From: Anthopleura xanthogrammica
Taxonomy: Eukaryota > Cnidaria > Anthozoa > Actiniaria > Actiniidae
Reading direction: 5' to 3'
Length of the DNA: 64,000 nt
Assembly (NCBI GenBank): GCA_964019055.1
Contig: OZ025223.1
Span: 8,748,263-8,812,262, forward strand
Under the pieces are notes generated by a model that was given only the letters and a program-made list of their open reading frames with translations, searched no databases and had not been told where the DNA came from. Shown in pieces: positions 33,515 to 44,789 of the stretch. A program made the position numbers and the translations under genes. Numbering within the stretch: the stretch's first letter is position 1; every line of letters begins with the position of its first letter.

Positions 33515-33676
33515 TCCAATTAGAATTTAAAAATGATTTTTGTGGAGAGAGGAAAACTGGAGAATCTGGAGAAAAACCCTACTCACATATGACACCTAGC
33601 CCAGCTGGACTCCAACCTGGGATGCACTGGTGAATGACAAGTGCTCTAACCACTACACCACCAATGCCTCCCTGGG
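33515..33676 (-). mobile_element. tRNA-derived SINE upstream of D
   Basis: The best preserved copy: on the minus strand box A-like ggtgtagtggttagagcac and box B-like aggttggagtcc are about 30 bases apart, followed by the shared tail. Confidence 0.65.
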
Positions 33677-33823
33677 AGGGGGGGATCTTAACCAGCTGAA
33701 TGCAGGGTCTTGAAAACTGGAGGGGGAACAAAGTCACAGGTGATCACGAAAAATGAATATTTAATTCCATAGTTGCTCTACTTTTGTGGGGAAAACAAGA
33801 AGACCCGCACCTACACCTTACAC

Positions 33824-33850
33824 TCCCCCCCCCCCCCCCCCCCCCCCCAC
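33824..33850. repeat. Poly-C tract
   Basis: An almost pure C run of over 20 bases in the flank of D, where A and E have a shorter G/C-rich segment. Confidence 0.85.
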
Positions 33851-34095
33851 TCCTGTGGGCTCTACAGTTCTGGAATGACAAATGTTCCATAGAAATATAG
33901 ACAGATGATTGAGCAGTGTTTGCCCTTCACCAAAAGCTTGTAATGAAATTCCTTTAGATTCTAACAGCTGATTGATAAATGAAACAATAACATGTATGTT
34001 GTATATAAAAAACCAATGGAAATCCAAATGGCTGAAGGACCGGAGATGATGGGGATGATGAAGGGGAAGGGAGGAGGAAAATCTAAGAAAAACCA

Positions 34096-34326
34096 AATCA
34101 AGTCTCAAGCTTCTCCAGCCACCCCTCTATTGGCCATTCCCAGGTTGAGGATAAATACTGGGTCAAGTTGGTATTACAGTGCATTGTGGGACTGTTTTAG
34201 GGGACAAAATAGACAGCATCTTAATACAGTCCCACAATGCAATGTGATGCCAAACAGACCCAGTTCTTTTCCTCAACCTCGCAACAGCTAAAAGATGGGT
34301 GGCTGGAGAAGTTTGAGACTTGATTG
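34096..34326. mobile_element. Foldback MITE with ctccagccaccc arms (gene D side)
   Basis: Same element as at 9499-9730, with both arms and the inner cattgtgggactgt stem intact. Confidence 0.7.
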
Positions 34327-34894
34327 ACACAAACATCTGTACTAAATAATGTCAGTTTTGGGTAGATGTGTTTAAGTGTGTGAGAGGGGGGAGGGGGTAG
34401 GGAAGAGGAAGATTGTGTGAATGTCAAATTCCCTTCCTTTGGATTGAATCCAGGCTAATATCTAGTTAATCTGATTGTCACAATGTCAAATTTTATACTC
34501 ATGGGGGGGGGTTACAATCCCTACCAAAAACACAGTCTTCTAGTTTCAGGGGGATGCCAGCCCACCCCTAACACAATGAATTAGAAATGCATTAGAATGG
34601 AAGAAAAAAGCAATTTACTCACTACTTGCATGGCCAAAAAGCTTCTCTCCTGTGCTTTGAGGGTTTTTCACTGGGTTATCCAGTTTTCCTCCCTCTTCAA
34701 AAATCAACTTTTAAATTCTAATTACATTTCAATGAATGAATAGCTACTCTCTAGAGATGCCATTGAATATTTATAGTTATTAAGTTATTATTATTATTTT
34801 TATTAATTCTAATCATTACTGAATATCTATTCCTCATTACAAATTCCAGGTTTACATCTAGACATAGACCTGCTACTGGAGGTCTATTTTACAT

Positions 34895-35160
34895 TAGACC
34901 CACAGCCCGAATGGTCTACGAGTCAATATTCCATGAGGCTGAAAGCTGAGTGTGCTAACTGACTTGTACACCATGAGGGCGAGAGGTCTAATTGTTTTAG
35001 TGTAAACCTACTAGGTAAACACACAAATAAATAATTGTTTTTGCCATTGTTTTGGCTTTGAAAACAAGCCTTTTTCACTAGTGGTCTATAAAAAATAGAC
35101 AGCAAGAAGCTCACCCAATCAGAGTGCAGGATTGGTGATAGAGCATTAGTAGGTTTATAC
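34895..35160. mobile_element. Diverged tctacgagtcaat-type MITE (upstream of D)
   Basis: Near-identical to 22200-22440 upstream of C, supporting a common origin of the C and D flanks. Confidence 0.55.
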
Positions 35161-35884
35161 TAATATGGATTATTCAACATTAGAATATGTGGGCAATGAT
35201 TGTCAGGGGATATTCACATGTCGAACGGTGATTATGAAGTTTGACAAAGTTTGCCTGAGTGGAAGTAATACTAAAATGTTTTTATAATCCTGAATTTCAT
35301 CTTTTCTCTGATATTCAGGTCTAGAATTATACTAAAACAATTATTCACTTCAGGCTCAGTGAATATGACGAATATTTACCTTGATTATTTCTCAGTAAAT
35401 ATTTAGTAAATAAACCACTTCTGGCGGCTGGGATATCGGCTGATAATGTCCAAGGATGAGAAATGGTCCTTTCATTAACACTTGTTTATGAAAACTGAGT
35501 TTCTATGTTTTCTGTGTTTTTTTCCTCCCATTTTTTTACCTATTTATATTTTACTGGATGGGTATCACTAATTGGACTGGAGATATCACCTGATATCTGT
35601 CCTGTGAAAATGTTCCATGTGACACATTTGAACCAATGAAAGCATGCAAGAATTTATCGTTGGGTTATAATCACAAATGGTATTCAGTATGCCTTCGGTG
35701 AATAAGTGTGAAATAACATATTATCTGGTTTCTATCTGAGATACAACCCAATAAATAACAAAGAAAACTGTGTTAAGTATGCGATAAATATATATTTCTT
35801 TTCTTACCTCATACTAACAGGAAAAGACCCTGTGTACCACTTCAAACTCAAAGACAGGAATCCAAAAAATCCCAAGTTGACTGA

Positions 35885-35893
35885 GTCTGGAAT
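35885..35893. other. Recombination junction between duplication units
   Basis: Left of here the sequence follows the 5' flanks of A and C (ttgactgagtctgg). Right of here it follows sequence at 1872 and 46240 (tctggaattttaaac). The two parents share tctggaa, a 7-bp microhomology at the crossover. Confidence 0.75.
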
Positions 35894-36349
35894 TTTAAAC
35901 ATGGTTTATTTGTTAAAGGTTATAAAATTGGCAAGACGTTAAGTCCTTATGTGGACCTGCAGGCTAACTAACTACTAATTACAATATATAAAATATTGAG
36001 AACTTATTAAGAATTTAGTGAAATAAATGCTGTTGTTCTGCTATTCAGTATTTCCTAGAGTCTTGAGAATCAACTGGTCTTTATTAATCATGATAGAAAT
36101 GATAATCCATAATAATTAACAATTATTCATCGAAGTGAATATCAGTGAATATTTTTCAAGACGTAGTTGAGATAAACATTCACCATATTCACTGAGCCTG
36201 AGGTGAATAATTGTTTTAGTATAATTTTGGACTTGAATATCAGAGAAAAGACGAAATTCAGGATGAAAATCACGTTTTAGAATTACTTCCGCTCTAGCAA
36301 ATTCACCGCTCGTCCAGTGAATATCGTCTCATAATCACTGGTCGCTCGA

Positions 36350-36399
36350 CCAATCACAGCGCGCGAAACTCTATATTCAAGTCTAAAATGATATAAATA
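36350..36399 (+). promoter_or_regulatory. CCAAT + TATA-like promoter upstream of the satellite, unit 3
   Basis: Third conserved copy of the CCAAT/TATAAATA pair at the same distance from the satellite. Activity is inferred. Confidence 0.4.
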
Positions 36400-36419
36400 G
36401 GGCTTTCCCGAATTCGCTT

Positions 36420-36589
36420 GCATGTTGTATGTTGCATATTGTATGTTGCATGTTGCATGTTGCATGTTGGATGTTGCATGTTGCATGTTGCATGTTGCAT
36501 GTTGGATGTTGCATGTTGCATGTTGCATGTTGCATGTTGCATGTTGCATGTTGCATGTTGCATGTTGCATGTTGCATGTTGCATGTTGC
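36420..36589 (+). repeat. 7-bp satellite, unit 3
   Basis: About 24 heptamers, mostly gcatgtt with a few gtatgtt and ggatgtt units. Its variant pattern differs from units 1 and 2. Confidence 0.95.
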
Positions 36590-37030
36590 TTACCAAGCTT
36601 GAAATGTATCATATTAATATGTAAATAATATCAGCACTTAAGAAAAATGCTGAAAAAACCTGCAGACAAAGTCTGGGAAAATTCCATATTGTTGTGACCT
36701 TTCGTTGCTTGAATTCACATCACCCATACTGCATTTTGGGCTTGGTATGCAACAAGCAACAAAACCTTCACCAACCTTTTTTGAAATAGCTGTATACTCA
36801 GTGTCGCCCTAATGACACTAAAACAATTATTCACCTTGACCTCAGTGAATGATTGTTAAATAATAATTATACCTTAATACTAATATATCAAAAACTATCA
36901 AAATATATCTAGATATAAATATACAACTATAAAATCTATTTAGAAAATGCCTACTGTAATAAAGTCTTAATCTTACATAAACATATTGAAAGCTAATGAT
37001 GATTTTGTAACTTACTCATATTAGATATTA

Positions 37031-37325
37031 GAAAAAACCTACTAATGGTCTATCACCAATCGAGCCCTGTGATTGGCTGAGCTACTAGGGCTCTATTAGT
37101 GATAGACCTCTAGTAGTGAAAAGCGCCGGTTTTGAAAACCAAAAAATATATATTTAAAGCAAAATACAAAACTTTTTGCATCGTTTTATTGGATCGATTA
37201 GTAGGTTTCTACTAAAACAATTAGACCTCTCGCCCTCATGGCCTACGAGTCAATAGCCCATTCGGCCTTCGGCATCATGGGCTATTGACTCTTAGACCAT
37301 TCGGACTCGAGGACTAATTGTTAAT
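37031..37325. mobile_element. Tctacgagtcaatagccc-type foldback MITE (gene E side)
   Basis: Same as 14586-14888 with few substitutions. Confidence 0.7.
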
Positions 37326-37361
37326 TATTATATTTACATTATTTATATTTCCGAGAGTCTT

Positions 37362-37719
37362 AAGGTCCTGTTACACCGCGCAATATTCTCAGCAACTTAT
37401 CTCTCGATCTGATGCTTGAAAATGCGTTCCAGGTTGCGGAGGTGAGGTGTTACACTGCAACGCGATCTCAGCAACTTGCAGTGACTTGTAAAATATGCCT
37501 TAAAATTTTGAGAAAAGTTGTTGGAGGGGTGAAACACTGTGAATGGCGTTGCCAGTTCCTGCAATCCGTTGCGAAAAGTAGAACTGAGTTCTACTTCGTG
37601 CAATGCTACGAGCAACGACAAAAATTGCGAGACATCCCCTGTTACACTGTTCAATTCTCCAGCAATTTGTCTAGCAACGGTGAAGTTCTTGGGAAAATTG
37701 CACAGTGTAACAAGGCCTT
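37362..37719. mobile_element. GTTACACYG MITE, full length (gene E side)
   Basis: Ends aaggtcctgttacacc and gtgtaacaaggcctt. Keeps the uninterrupted gtcttaagg left border that serves as the empty site for the 204-bp MITE. Confidence 0.75.
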
Positions 37720-37971
37720 TACATCCATGTTCATTACTAATTACGTGACCAACACAGCCCAAGACGTCTGGGTTTTAGGCTACCGTCAATCAAAAATTTA
37801 CAAGCTCAGACCGATGAAAATTTGATTGACAGAAGCAAAAAACCCAGACGACTCAATTTATAGCTAGTTGTCTGGGTCGCGTGATTATGAAAATGCGTAA
37901 TTATATAATTACGACCAGTCGTGATATCTTTCTTGCATGATACTGGACTGTTTGACGCTCTGAAGGTCCTA

Positions 37972-38241
37972 TAGTTCACCGTAAATTGATGCTTCACCAT
38001 AGCAACCAGAGAGGGAAACTTTATACGATGACGTAAGTGTTATGGACAACACTCTATGTTCACTTCAGCTATATGGATTCTTTGTTGAGTCTGTAGTCAA
38101 TAATTATAGTTCACCCTAAATTGATGCTTCACCATGGAAACAAGAGAGGGAAACTTTGTACGATGACGTAAGTGTTATGGACAACACTTTATGTTCACTT
38201 CAGCTATATGGATTCTTTGTTGAGTCTGTAGTCAATAATTA
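37972..38241. repeat. 135-bp direct tandem duplication (gene E side)
   Basis: Two copies 135 bp apart. The second copy carries catggaaacaag in place of catagcaaccag. Confidence 0.85.
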
Positions 38242-38443
38242 TATCCTTTTTCAAGTCATGTAAGCGAGGCTAAAGGGTCAATACAAGCAAAACAGACCAA
38301 TAACAAGCAGTAATATCCGTGTCAGTTTCTCATTATGGTCAGTCACTTTTTCTTAAGATGGAGTATGCAGTCACGTGCAAACTTGTCAATCTCATTCTCA
38401 ATTAAGATTGGATTGAGTATGAAATCCCGTGAAGACGTGTCTC

Positions 38444-38449
38444 TTTATT
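38444..38449 (-). terminator. Poly(A) signal overlapping the gene E stop codon
   Basis: AATAAA contains the TAA stop. Unlike in A and D, the downstream second signal is mutated (gagaatgag). Confidence 0.5.
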
Positions 38450-41400
38450 GAAGACCTTGAAGGTTTAAATTATGAAACACGAGTCTTGACAATTCATAAA
38501 TACCAGGTTTGAAATGGTTGCTGATCAAGTTGAAGGACTTTCCATCTTGTTCTGGAAACAGAAGGTATTGTTTTGTATTTGTTAAAATAGGATAAGGAAG
38601 AAAGATGCTGTGCTCAATCTCATCTATTTGGACGTTTATCACGGATATGGTGTTCCTGTCAATAATCACGAGATATGATCTTGATGTGAACAAAATCTCA
38701 TCAACATATTCACGTTCTATTGCGCAACGTTTGAACAGAGAGCCATCTGACGTGTTGACTATGAATATGGAATCCTTATAATGGTATGCGAGAAGACGAC
38801 CATCTTCAGAAAAACTAACAATTGCTTCATCTTTAAAACATTCGCAACAAAAAATATCACAATCGCACATCTCTTCTTGTGGTGGGTAGATCGGAATGGG
38901 TTCCTGTCCACGGTCATAATGATACAGCAACAATTCTAGGTAGCCGTATCTATACTCTTCATCACTAATATTCCAATCCATCAGCTCTACTTCACAATCT
39001 TCTGGTATCTTGCGTTTCCATGTTCTTGTCACGACAATATGGCCCTGACAGCTAACGTCCATTACAGTGCTATCTTCATTCACTGTAATGGTGTTACGTA
39101 CTTGTCCTGTTAGTTCTTCAATGACGTAGACCTTGTTGTCATGACAACCTTGAATGACGATGAAGCAACCCTGATCATCCCTAAACACGTGACATGTTCG
39201 TATTGCATCATTGGGAGACTGATATTGACTGACCACTTCATGTGTCGTTGCGTCTAACATCTCAATCTTGTTCCCATTTTCTTCAGCAGCAACAATGAAG
39301 TTGATGTTTGGAGAGGTGGTTATGAGCCTTATGCCAGGAAAGGATTTCCTCCTGATAAGGTGTCCATCAAGCTGAAGCATATATACTGCAGTTGACGGTG
39401 AATTTGACCAAGATATGGGGGGAACAGCTACCAACCCCTTCTTACATTTAAATAAACCTCGAAAGGAAGGTGGTACATCAATCAAATCACCCACTAACGG
39501 ACTTTGCCATAAAATATTTTCATCAAAATAAGGAAAAAGATGCTTCTTAAGGGCAGCAAGTGGATTTGGCGTTGTTTCTTCACTCACTCCCTTCACATGT
39601 GCAGCTTGAAGAAAGAATGCAAGGTTACGCCCAAATGAAGGGGAACGAAAGTACCTACAGAAAGGGTCATGTTGACAAATCAACGGGTATCTGAACGACT
39701 GCAAATAATGTCTGTACTCGTGACATACCTCGATTAGAGAACTAGTCATGATACCTTCGTCAGAACGAGTTCTAGATACGGCGAAATCTATAGGAAAGTC
39801 GATGTCTTCAATATGTAATGCAATCTGAAGGTAAATGTTAGAAAAAAATCCATACTTATCATCAGGTTTGACGACTGATGAGCCTTTCTTGGCAAGGTGG
39901 CAAATATAACTTAGAGCATACTTCTCGCTGTCTGTAAGATTCAAAGGTTTATCCAGATCTTTCTTCCCGTTCCGTATGTCACTAAGGACTTCATTACACT
40001 GACTGGCAAGTACTTCATCCCCGTCTTCTACACGAACACTGAAGGCATGTTCTTCATCTTCTTGAAGAGTCAACCAATCAAAAACTGACTTGTGAAATGC
40101 TGTCACGTTATCCCCCTCACCAGGAAACAACCAATGAAGTGAGTTCAAAGCATCTTTTCTTTTCTTTCTCTCTTGGCGTTGGACTTCACGCTCACTCTTA
40201 AGACAAAGAATATTGTAAAACATGTTCTTTGGCAAAGGGTTGTTGGTTGCCACTAAAGCTTCGAGCATCTTGTAGAACCTCTCTTCTTCTGCTATGTAAG
40301 GTAGGAGGATTTCTTTTAGACGAGAGAAATAATTCTCATACACTGATGAGATTCCATTTGGGAACAGCTCCCAAACTTTGTCTGGTGATGCGACATTTTC
40401 CTTTTTCAAAACGTCGATGACAAAGAAAGCCACTAAGAACAAACCTTTTGTCATTTCCACCAGCTTCTGTACAAGGTCTGCATTTTCGTCCTTGTCGTAC
40501 TGTGGATAGAAAGCTTTAAGCTCGAACCTGAAGAAAAGTTCAAGATCTTTGATATTAGACTGATCTTCTGCTCGTATTTCTACAGCAACAATCGAACCAA
40601 GAGCAGAGGTATTTGTTGATGGTCTACTGGTGAGAATAAATCGAAGCCATGAAGGGAAACATGACAGTTTTTTCCTTAGTGCCTTCAGTAGTTCATCTTT
40701 AGGATCATGTGAACACTCGTCCAGAGCATCTAGGACAACCACCAAGTTAGAGTCTCTTTGTTCTACGTTACACAATGGTTCCTCCAGAAAAACTGTTAAC
40801 AGCTCTTCACAGTTCATCTCGGAAATCTTCTTACCAAAATCTGTTTTCATTTTTCTTTCCAAGGCCTCTTGATAACCAGGAACAGTGTCACACATCTGCC
40901 TTGCTATGGACTGCAACATCGACCTTGGATTATTTCTTGTAGAATTACTGAACTGAAAGAAGTGGCATGCTGCAAGACATCCAAGATCCTTGTATGTCTG
41001 ACAGATTTTAGCAGCAATAGTTGATTTGCCCATCCCTGGACCAGCTGTGATCATCATTAAACACGAGTCTGGTGGGTCCCTGTCAACATGGGATTTGACT
41101 TGATCGAGAATCCATTGGCGAGTGTCTGGATGGAAAGACTTACATTTTCTATTTATTTCTGGTCTAAAGTCAGAAAAATGCAACTTTTGGATCGGTTGAT
41201 CTCTTTTCTGAGCCTCGATGCAGACATTCCTAATGTCATCTAGTTTATCTTTCATATCTGTCGCGTCTGACTTGAGATCTGCTGTGTCTGACTTGAGATC
41301 TGCCGTGTCTGACTTGAGGTCTGCTGTGTCTGACTTGAGTTCTACTGTGTCTGACTTGAGGTCTGCTGTGTCTGTTTTGAGGCCTGCCGTGTCTGACTTC

Positions 41401-42290
41401 AGGTCTGCCGTGTCTGACTTGAGGTCTGCCGTGTCTGACTTGAGGTCTGCCGTGTCTGACTTGAGGTCTGCCGTGTCTGACTTGAGGTCTGCCGTGTCTG
41501 ACTTGAGGTCTGCCGTGTCTGACTTGAGGTCTGCCGTGTCTGACTTGAGGTCTGCCGTGTCTGACTTGAGGTCTGCCGTGTCTGACTTGAGGTCTGCCGT
41601 GTCTGACTTGAGGTCTGCTGTGTCTGACTTGAGGTCTGCTGTGTCTGACTTCACTTCCTCTAGCTGTACTTTGACATCCTTATCCGATATATACCAATCA
41701 CAGAGTAACTGGTTATAGTCATTTTCTCCCAAAGGAGCAGACCTCAAATCATCAATGTCATCTTGACTCAGTCCCAATGACAGAAGGGCAGATGAGATAT
41801 CTTGCCAGTGTTGTTCAATGTCAACATCATTTATTTTAGTATTTGGTTTGTGTGCTATTGTATTGTTTCTGTAGTACTTTATCCTGGTTAGGTTCGCCTC
41901 TAGTGAGTTATCTGTTTTGTGCGGCAACTTGTCCCAACCGCGCTTCCGTTTTCCAGAGCCAGTAATCTCATACACCGGTGGTGTAAGTATACAAATATTT
42001 CTTAGAAGAACAAACAGTAAAGTGATATCAAAGTCTTCAGATTTAGGGTCGCTCCCACTTGGTGGATACAGTTTGTCCCATTGCTCGTTATTCAGTACTT
42101 TCCCTCTTGGTTTCTTCAGCTTCTGTAGCGTTGTCTTGTTAGCATTTAAGTTTGCTTTCAATAAGGATTGTGGATGTATGCCATCGAATACAGAACGAAC
42201 TGCCTGTGTGCCTCCATCGACTAGTAACCTACAAAGCTTGGTGTAGTTGATTTTTTCATCTGTTTCTTTGCACCAGCTGGATGAGGCCAT
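38445..42290 (-). CDS. Gene E: HEPN-(heptad coil)19-NACHT-beta-propeller protein
   Basis: A 1281-residue intact paralog. HEPN has R141-x5-H147. The coil is 19 heptads at 214-346. Walker A is 417-424 (GPGMGKST), Walker B 517-526, and FHKSVFDWL lies near 730. The propeller fills about the last 310 residues. E is a mosaic: its HEPN and 5' flank resemble A, the post-NACHT linker (SDEGIMTSSL) and mid-propeller (PPQEE, RCAIERE) resemble B, and the last roughly 45 residues resemble D (NTKQYLLFPEQDGKSF...KPGIYE). No upstream ATG precedes MASSSW (the matching codon is ATA), and the preceding pyrimidine tract is longer, which supports this start. Likely cytosolic NLR-like sensor, by inference. Confidence 0.85.
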   Translation of the reverse strand: MASSSWCKETDEKINYTKLCRLLVDGGTQAVRSVFDGIHPQSLLKANLNANKTTLQKLKKPRGKVLNNEQWDKLYPPSGSDPKSEDFDITLLFVLLRNICILTPPVYEITGSGKRKRGWDKLPHKTDNSLEANLTRIKYYRNNTIAHKPNTKINDVDIEQHWQDISSALLSLGLSQDDIDDLRSAPLGENDYNQLLCDWYISDKDVKVQLEEVKSDTADLKSDTADLKSDTADLKSDTADLKSDTADLKSDTADLKSDTADLKSDTADLKSDTADLKSDTADLKSDTADLKSDTADLKSDTAGLKTDTADLKSDTVELKSDTADLKSDTADLKSDTADLKSDATDMKDKLDDIRNVCIEAQKRDQPIQKLHFSDFRPEINRKCKSFHPDTRQWILDQVKSHVDRDPPDSCLMMITAGPGMGKSTIAAKICQTYKDLGCLAACHFFQFSNSTRNNPRSMLQSIARQMCDTVPGYQEALERKMKTDFGKKISEMNCEELLTVFLEEPLCNVEQRDSNLVVVLDALDECSHDPKDELLKALRKKLSCFPSWLRFILTSRPSTNTSALGSIVAVEIRAEDQSNIKDLELFFRFELKAFYPQYDKDENADLVQKLVEMTKGLFLVAFFVIDVLKKENVASPDKVWELFPNGISSVYENYFSRLKEILLPYIAEEERFYKMLEALVATNNPLPKNMFYNILCLKSEREVQRQERKKRKDALNSLHWLFPGEGDNVTAFHKSVFDWLTLQEDEEHAFSVRVEDGDEVLASQCNEVLSDIRNGKKDLDKPLNLTDSEKYALSYICHLAKKGSSVVKPDDKYGFFSNIYLQIALHIEDIDFPIDFAVSRTRSDEGIMTSSLIEVCHEYRHYLQSFRYPLICQHDPFCRYFRSPSFGRNLAFFLQAAHVKGVSEETTPNPLAALKKHLFPYFDENILWQSPLVGDLIDVPPSFRGLFKCKKGLVAVPPISWSNSPSTAVYMLQLDGHLIRRKSFPGIRLITTSPNINFIVAAEENGNKIEMLDATTHEVVSQYQSPNDAIRTCHVFRDDQGCFIVIQGCHDNKVYVIEELTGQVRNTITVNEDSTVMDVSCQGHIVVTRTWKRKIPEDCEVELMDWNISDEEYRYGYLELLLYHYDRGQEPIPIYPPQEEMCDCDIFCCECFKDEAIVSFSEDGRLLAYHYKDSIFIVNTSDGSLFKRCAIEREYVDEILFTSRSYLVIIDRNTISVINVQIDEIEHSIFLPYPILTNTKQYLLFPEQDGKSFNLISNHFKPGIYELSRLVFHNLNLQGLQ
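41253..41651 (-). repeat. 21-bp coding minisatellite of gene E, 19 units
   Basis: 399 bp, exactly 19 units. The central block uses ACG for Thr (plus strand tgccgt), unlike the ACA of gene A, so the array homogenised independently. Confidence 0.95.
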
Positions 42291-42449
42291 CACTGAGTAA
42301 GAAAAGAAAAAATAGGTTATCAATCAAGACCTTCTAAATTACTTGCATGGTTACTGTCACTAAGCGTCATTTCCTTCTAGTGTCCGTCTTGCTTTTTAGG
42401 AGGGTAGCAATAGCAGGTGTCTAACAACCCTGTGGCACTCGTTCCATAA

Positions 42450-42622
42450 TCAAATTGGAATTTAATTTAGAAATGATTTTTGTGGAGAGACGAAAACTTG
42501 AGAACCTCGAGAAAAATCCTAGAAACCCTACTCATATATGACACCTAGCACAGCTGGACTCCAATTAACCTGGGATGCACTGGTGAATGGTAAGCGGCCA
42601 CTACACCACCTGTGCTTCCCTG
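42450..42622 (-). mobile_element. tRNA-derived SINE upstream of E
   Basis: Shares with A the 4-bp interruption of box B and the neighbouring gtgtggagtctgaactagc, grouping the flanks of A and E. Confidence 0.55.
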
Positions 42623-43011
42623 TGTGGAGTCTGAACTAGCTGAATGTAGGGCTGGAGCAAGCCTTGAAAAACTGGGGGGAAAAAGTCACTTCGCAACACG
42701 TGATCACGAAAAATGAATATTCAACTCCATAGTTGGTTTACTTTTCTAGGGTAAACTGGGGGGCAGGGGTCCCCCAGCCGCTGTGGGCGCTACAACCCTG
42801 GAATGACAAGTTAGAAATATAGACAGAGCAGTGTTTGCCCTTCACCGAAAGCTTGTAATCAAATTCCTTTAGATTCAAACAGCTGTTGATGATTGAAACC
42901 ATAACATGTATGTTGTATATAAAAAAAAACAATGGAAATCCAAATGGCTGAAGGACCGGAGATGATGGGGATGATGAAGGGGAAGGAAGGAGGAAAATAT
43001 AAGAAAAACCA

Positions 43012-43241
43012 AATCAAGTCTCAAGCTTCTCCAGCCACCCCTCTATTAGCCATTCCCAGGTTGAGGATAAATACTGGGTCAAGTTGGTATTACAGTGCAT
43101 TGTGGGACTGTTTTAGGGGACAAAATAGACAGCATCTTAATACAGTCCCACAATGCAATGTGATGCCAAACAGACGCAGTTCTTTTCCTCAACTTCGCAA
43201 CAGCTAAAAGATGGGTGGCTGGAGAAGTTTGAGACTTGATT
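43012..43241. mobile_element. Foldback MITE with ctccagccaccc arms (gene E side)
   Basis: Same element as at 9499-9730. It matches the A copy closely, including the cttcgcaacagc segment. Confidence 0.7.
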
Positions 43242-43249
43242 GACACAAA

Positions 43250-43800
43250 CATCTGTACAAAATATTATGTCAATTTTGGGTAGATGTGTTTAAGATTGTG
43301 AGAGGGGTAGAGGTAGGGAAGAGGAGGAGGAAGATTCTTTGAATGTCAAATTCCCTTCCTTTGGATTGAATCCAGTTTAATACCTAGTTAATCTGATTAT
43401 CACAATGTCAAATTTTATACTCATGGGGATTGGGGGGGGGGGGGGGTTACGATCCCTACCTCTTCTAGTTCAGGGGGATGCCAGCTCACCCCTAACACAA
43501 TGAATTATAAATGAAAATGGAAATGAAAATGGAAAAAAGGAATTTATTCACTACTTGCATGGCCAAAAAGCCTCTCTCCAGTGCTTTGAGGGCTTTTCAC
43601 TGGGTTATCCAGTTTTCCTCCCTCTTCGAAAATCAACTTTTAAATTCTAATTACATTTCAATGGATGAATACTGCTACTCTCTAAAGATGCCACTGAACA
43701 TATATAGTTATTATATTAGTATTTTTTATTTTTATTTTATTAATTCTAATCATTACTATAAATATGTATTCCTCATTACAAATTCAAGGTTTATATCTAG
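43250..43800. other. 5' flank of gene E, no gene seen
   Basis: Close match to 9730-10285 upstream of A, with a poly-G run near 43431. The 114-residue frame here (KMEMKMEKRN...) also exists at A but diverges at its end where a MITE has inserted. It is AT-rich with no domain features, so I do not call it. Confidence 0.45.
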
Positions 43801-43804
43801 AATT

Positions 43805-44098
43805 AGAAAAAACCTACTAATGGTCTATCACCAATCGAGCCCTGTGATTGGCTGAGCTACTAGGGGTCTATTAGTGATAGACCTCTAGTAGCGAAAAGCA
43901 CTGGTTTTGAAAACCAAAAAATATATATTTAAAGCAAAATCCAAAACTTTTTGCATCCTTTTATTGGACCGATTAGTAGGTTTTTACTAAAACAATTAGA
44001 CCTCTCGCCCTCATGGCCTACGAGTCAATAGCCCATTCGGCCTTTGGCCTCATGGGCTATTGACTCGTAGACCATTCGGACTCGAGGACTAATTGTTA
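43805..44098. mobile_element. Tctacgagtcaatagccc-type MITE inserted in the E flank
   Basis: Full copy inserted into the flank that runs uninterrupted at 10290 in unit 1 (tatctagaaatagacctgc), where unit 1 serves as the empty site. Confidence 0.7.
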
Positions 44099-44536
44099 AA
44101 TAGACCTGCTATACTAGAGGTCTATTTAACAAATATTCACTGCTCAAGCAGTGAATATTAAAGTTTGCCAAATTTTGCTAAGGGAGAAGTAATACTAACT
44201 AAAGATGCTTTTTTATCATGAATTTAGTCTTTTCTCTGATATTCAAGTCTAAAATTATACTAAAACAATTTCACCTCAGGCTCAGTGAATATGATGAATA
44301 TTTACTGTGACTATATATGTCTCAGTAAAAATTAGTAAATAAACCCTTCTGGCGGCTAGGATATTGGCTGATATAATGTCTGAGGATGAGAAATGATCCA
44401 AAAAAGAACATCTGAACGACAAGCGAAGCTTTCACTCTCACTTGTTTATAAATGTTTTCTGTGTTTTTTTCCTCAGATTTTTTACATATTTTTATTTTAC
44501 TGGATGGATATCACTTTGGACTGGGGATATCACCTT

Positions 44537-44786
44537 TTGTTATATACCAACTGTCAAAGTCCATTTTTCTCATACTCTGATTGGGTGAGAGGGTACCACG
44601 TGAAAGAGAACAAGTTTCAATGTTTCCCCGGCAATGGCTCTTAGCAGGTAATAATATGTTATCTACCGGAAAATAACAAAACCGGAAGTGATTTTAATGG
44701 AAAAGTAAGAGTTTTTCTAAGTTTTTAAAGTCACATAATTAAAATCAAATAATTTTGTTGTGTTCTTTGACACTTGGTATATAACA
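44537..44786. mobile_element. MITE with ttgttatataccaact ends
   Basis: The inverted ends ttgttatataccaactgtca and tgacacttggtatataacaa are about 200 bases apart. Absent from the matching flank in unit 1. Non-coding interior. Confidence 0.65.
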
Positions 44787-44789
44787 AAA

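Larger units (their letters stand above)
36116..36855. mobile_element. Foldback element carrying the 7-bp satellite, unit 3
   Basis: Same family and ends as at 2575-3310, located on the 3' side of gene E. Confidence 0.6.
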
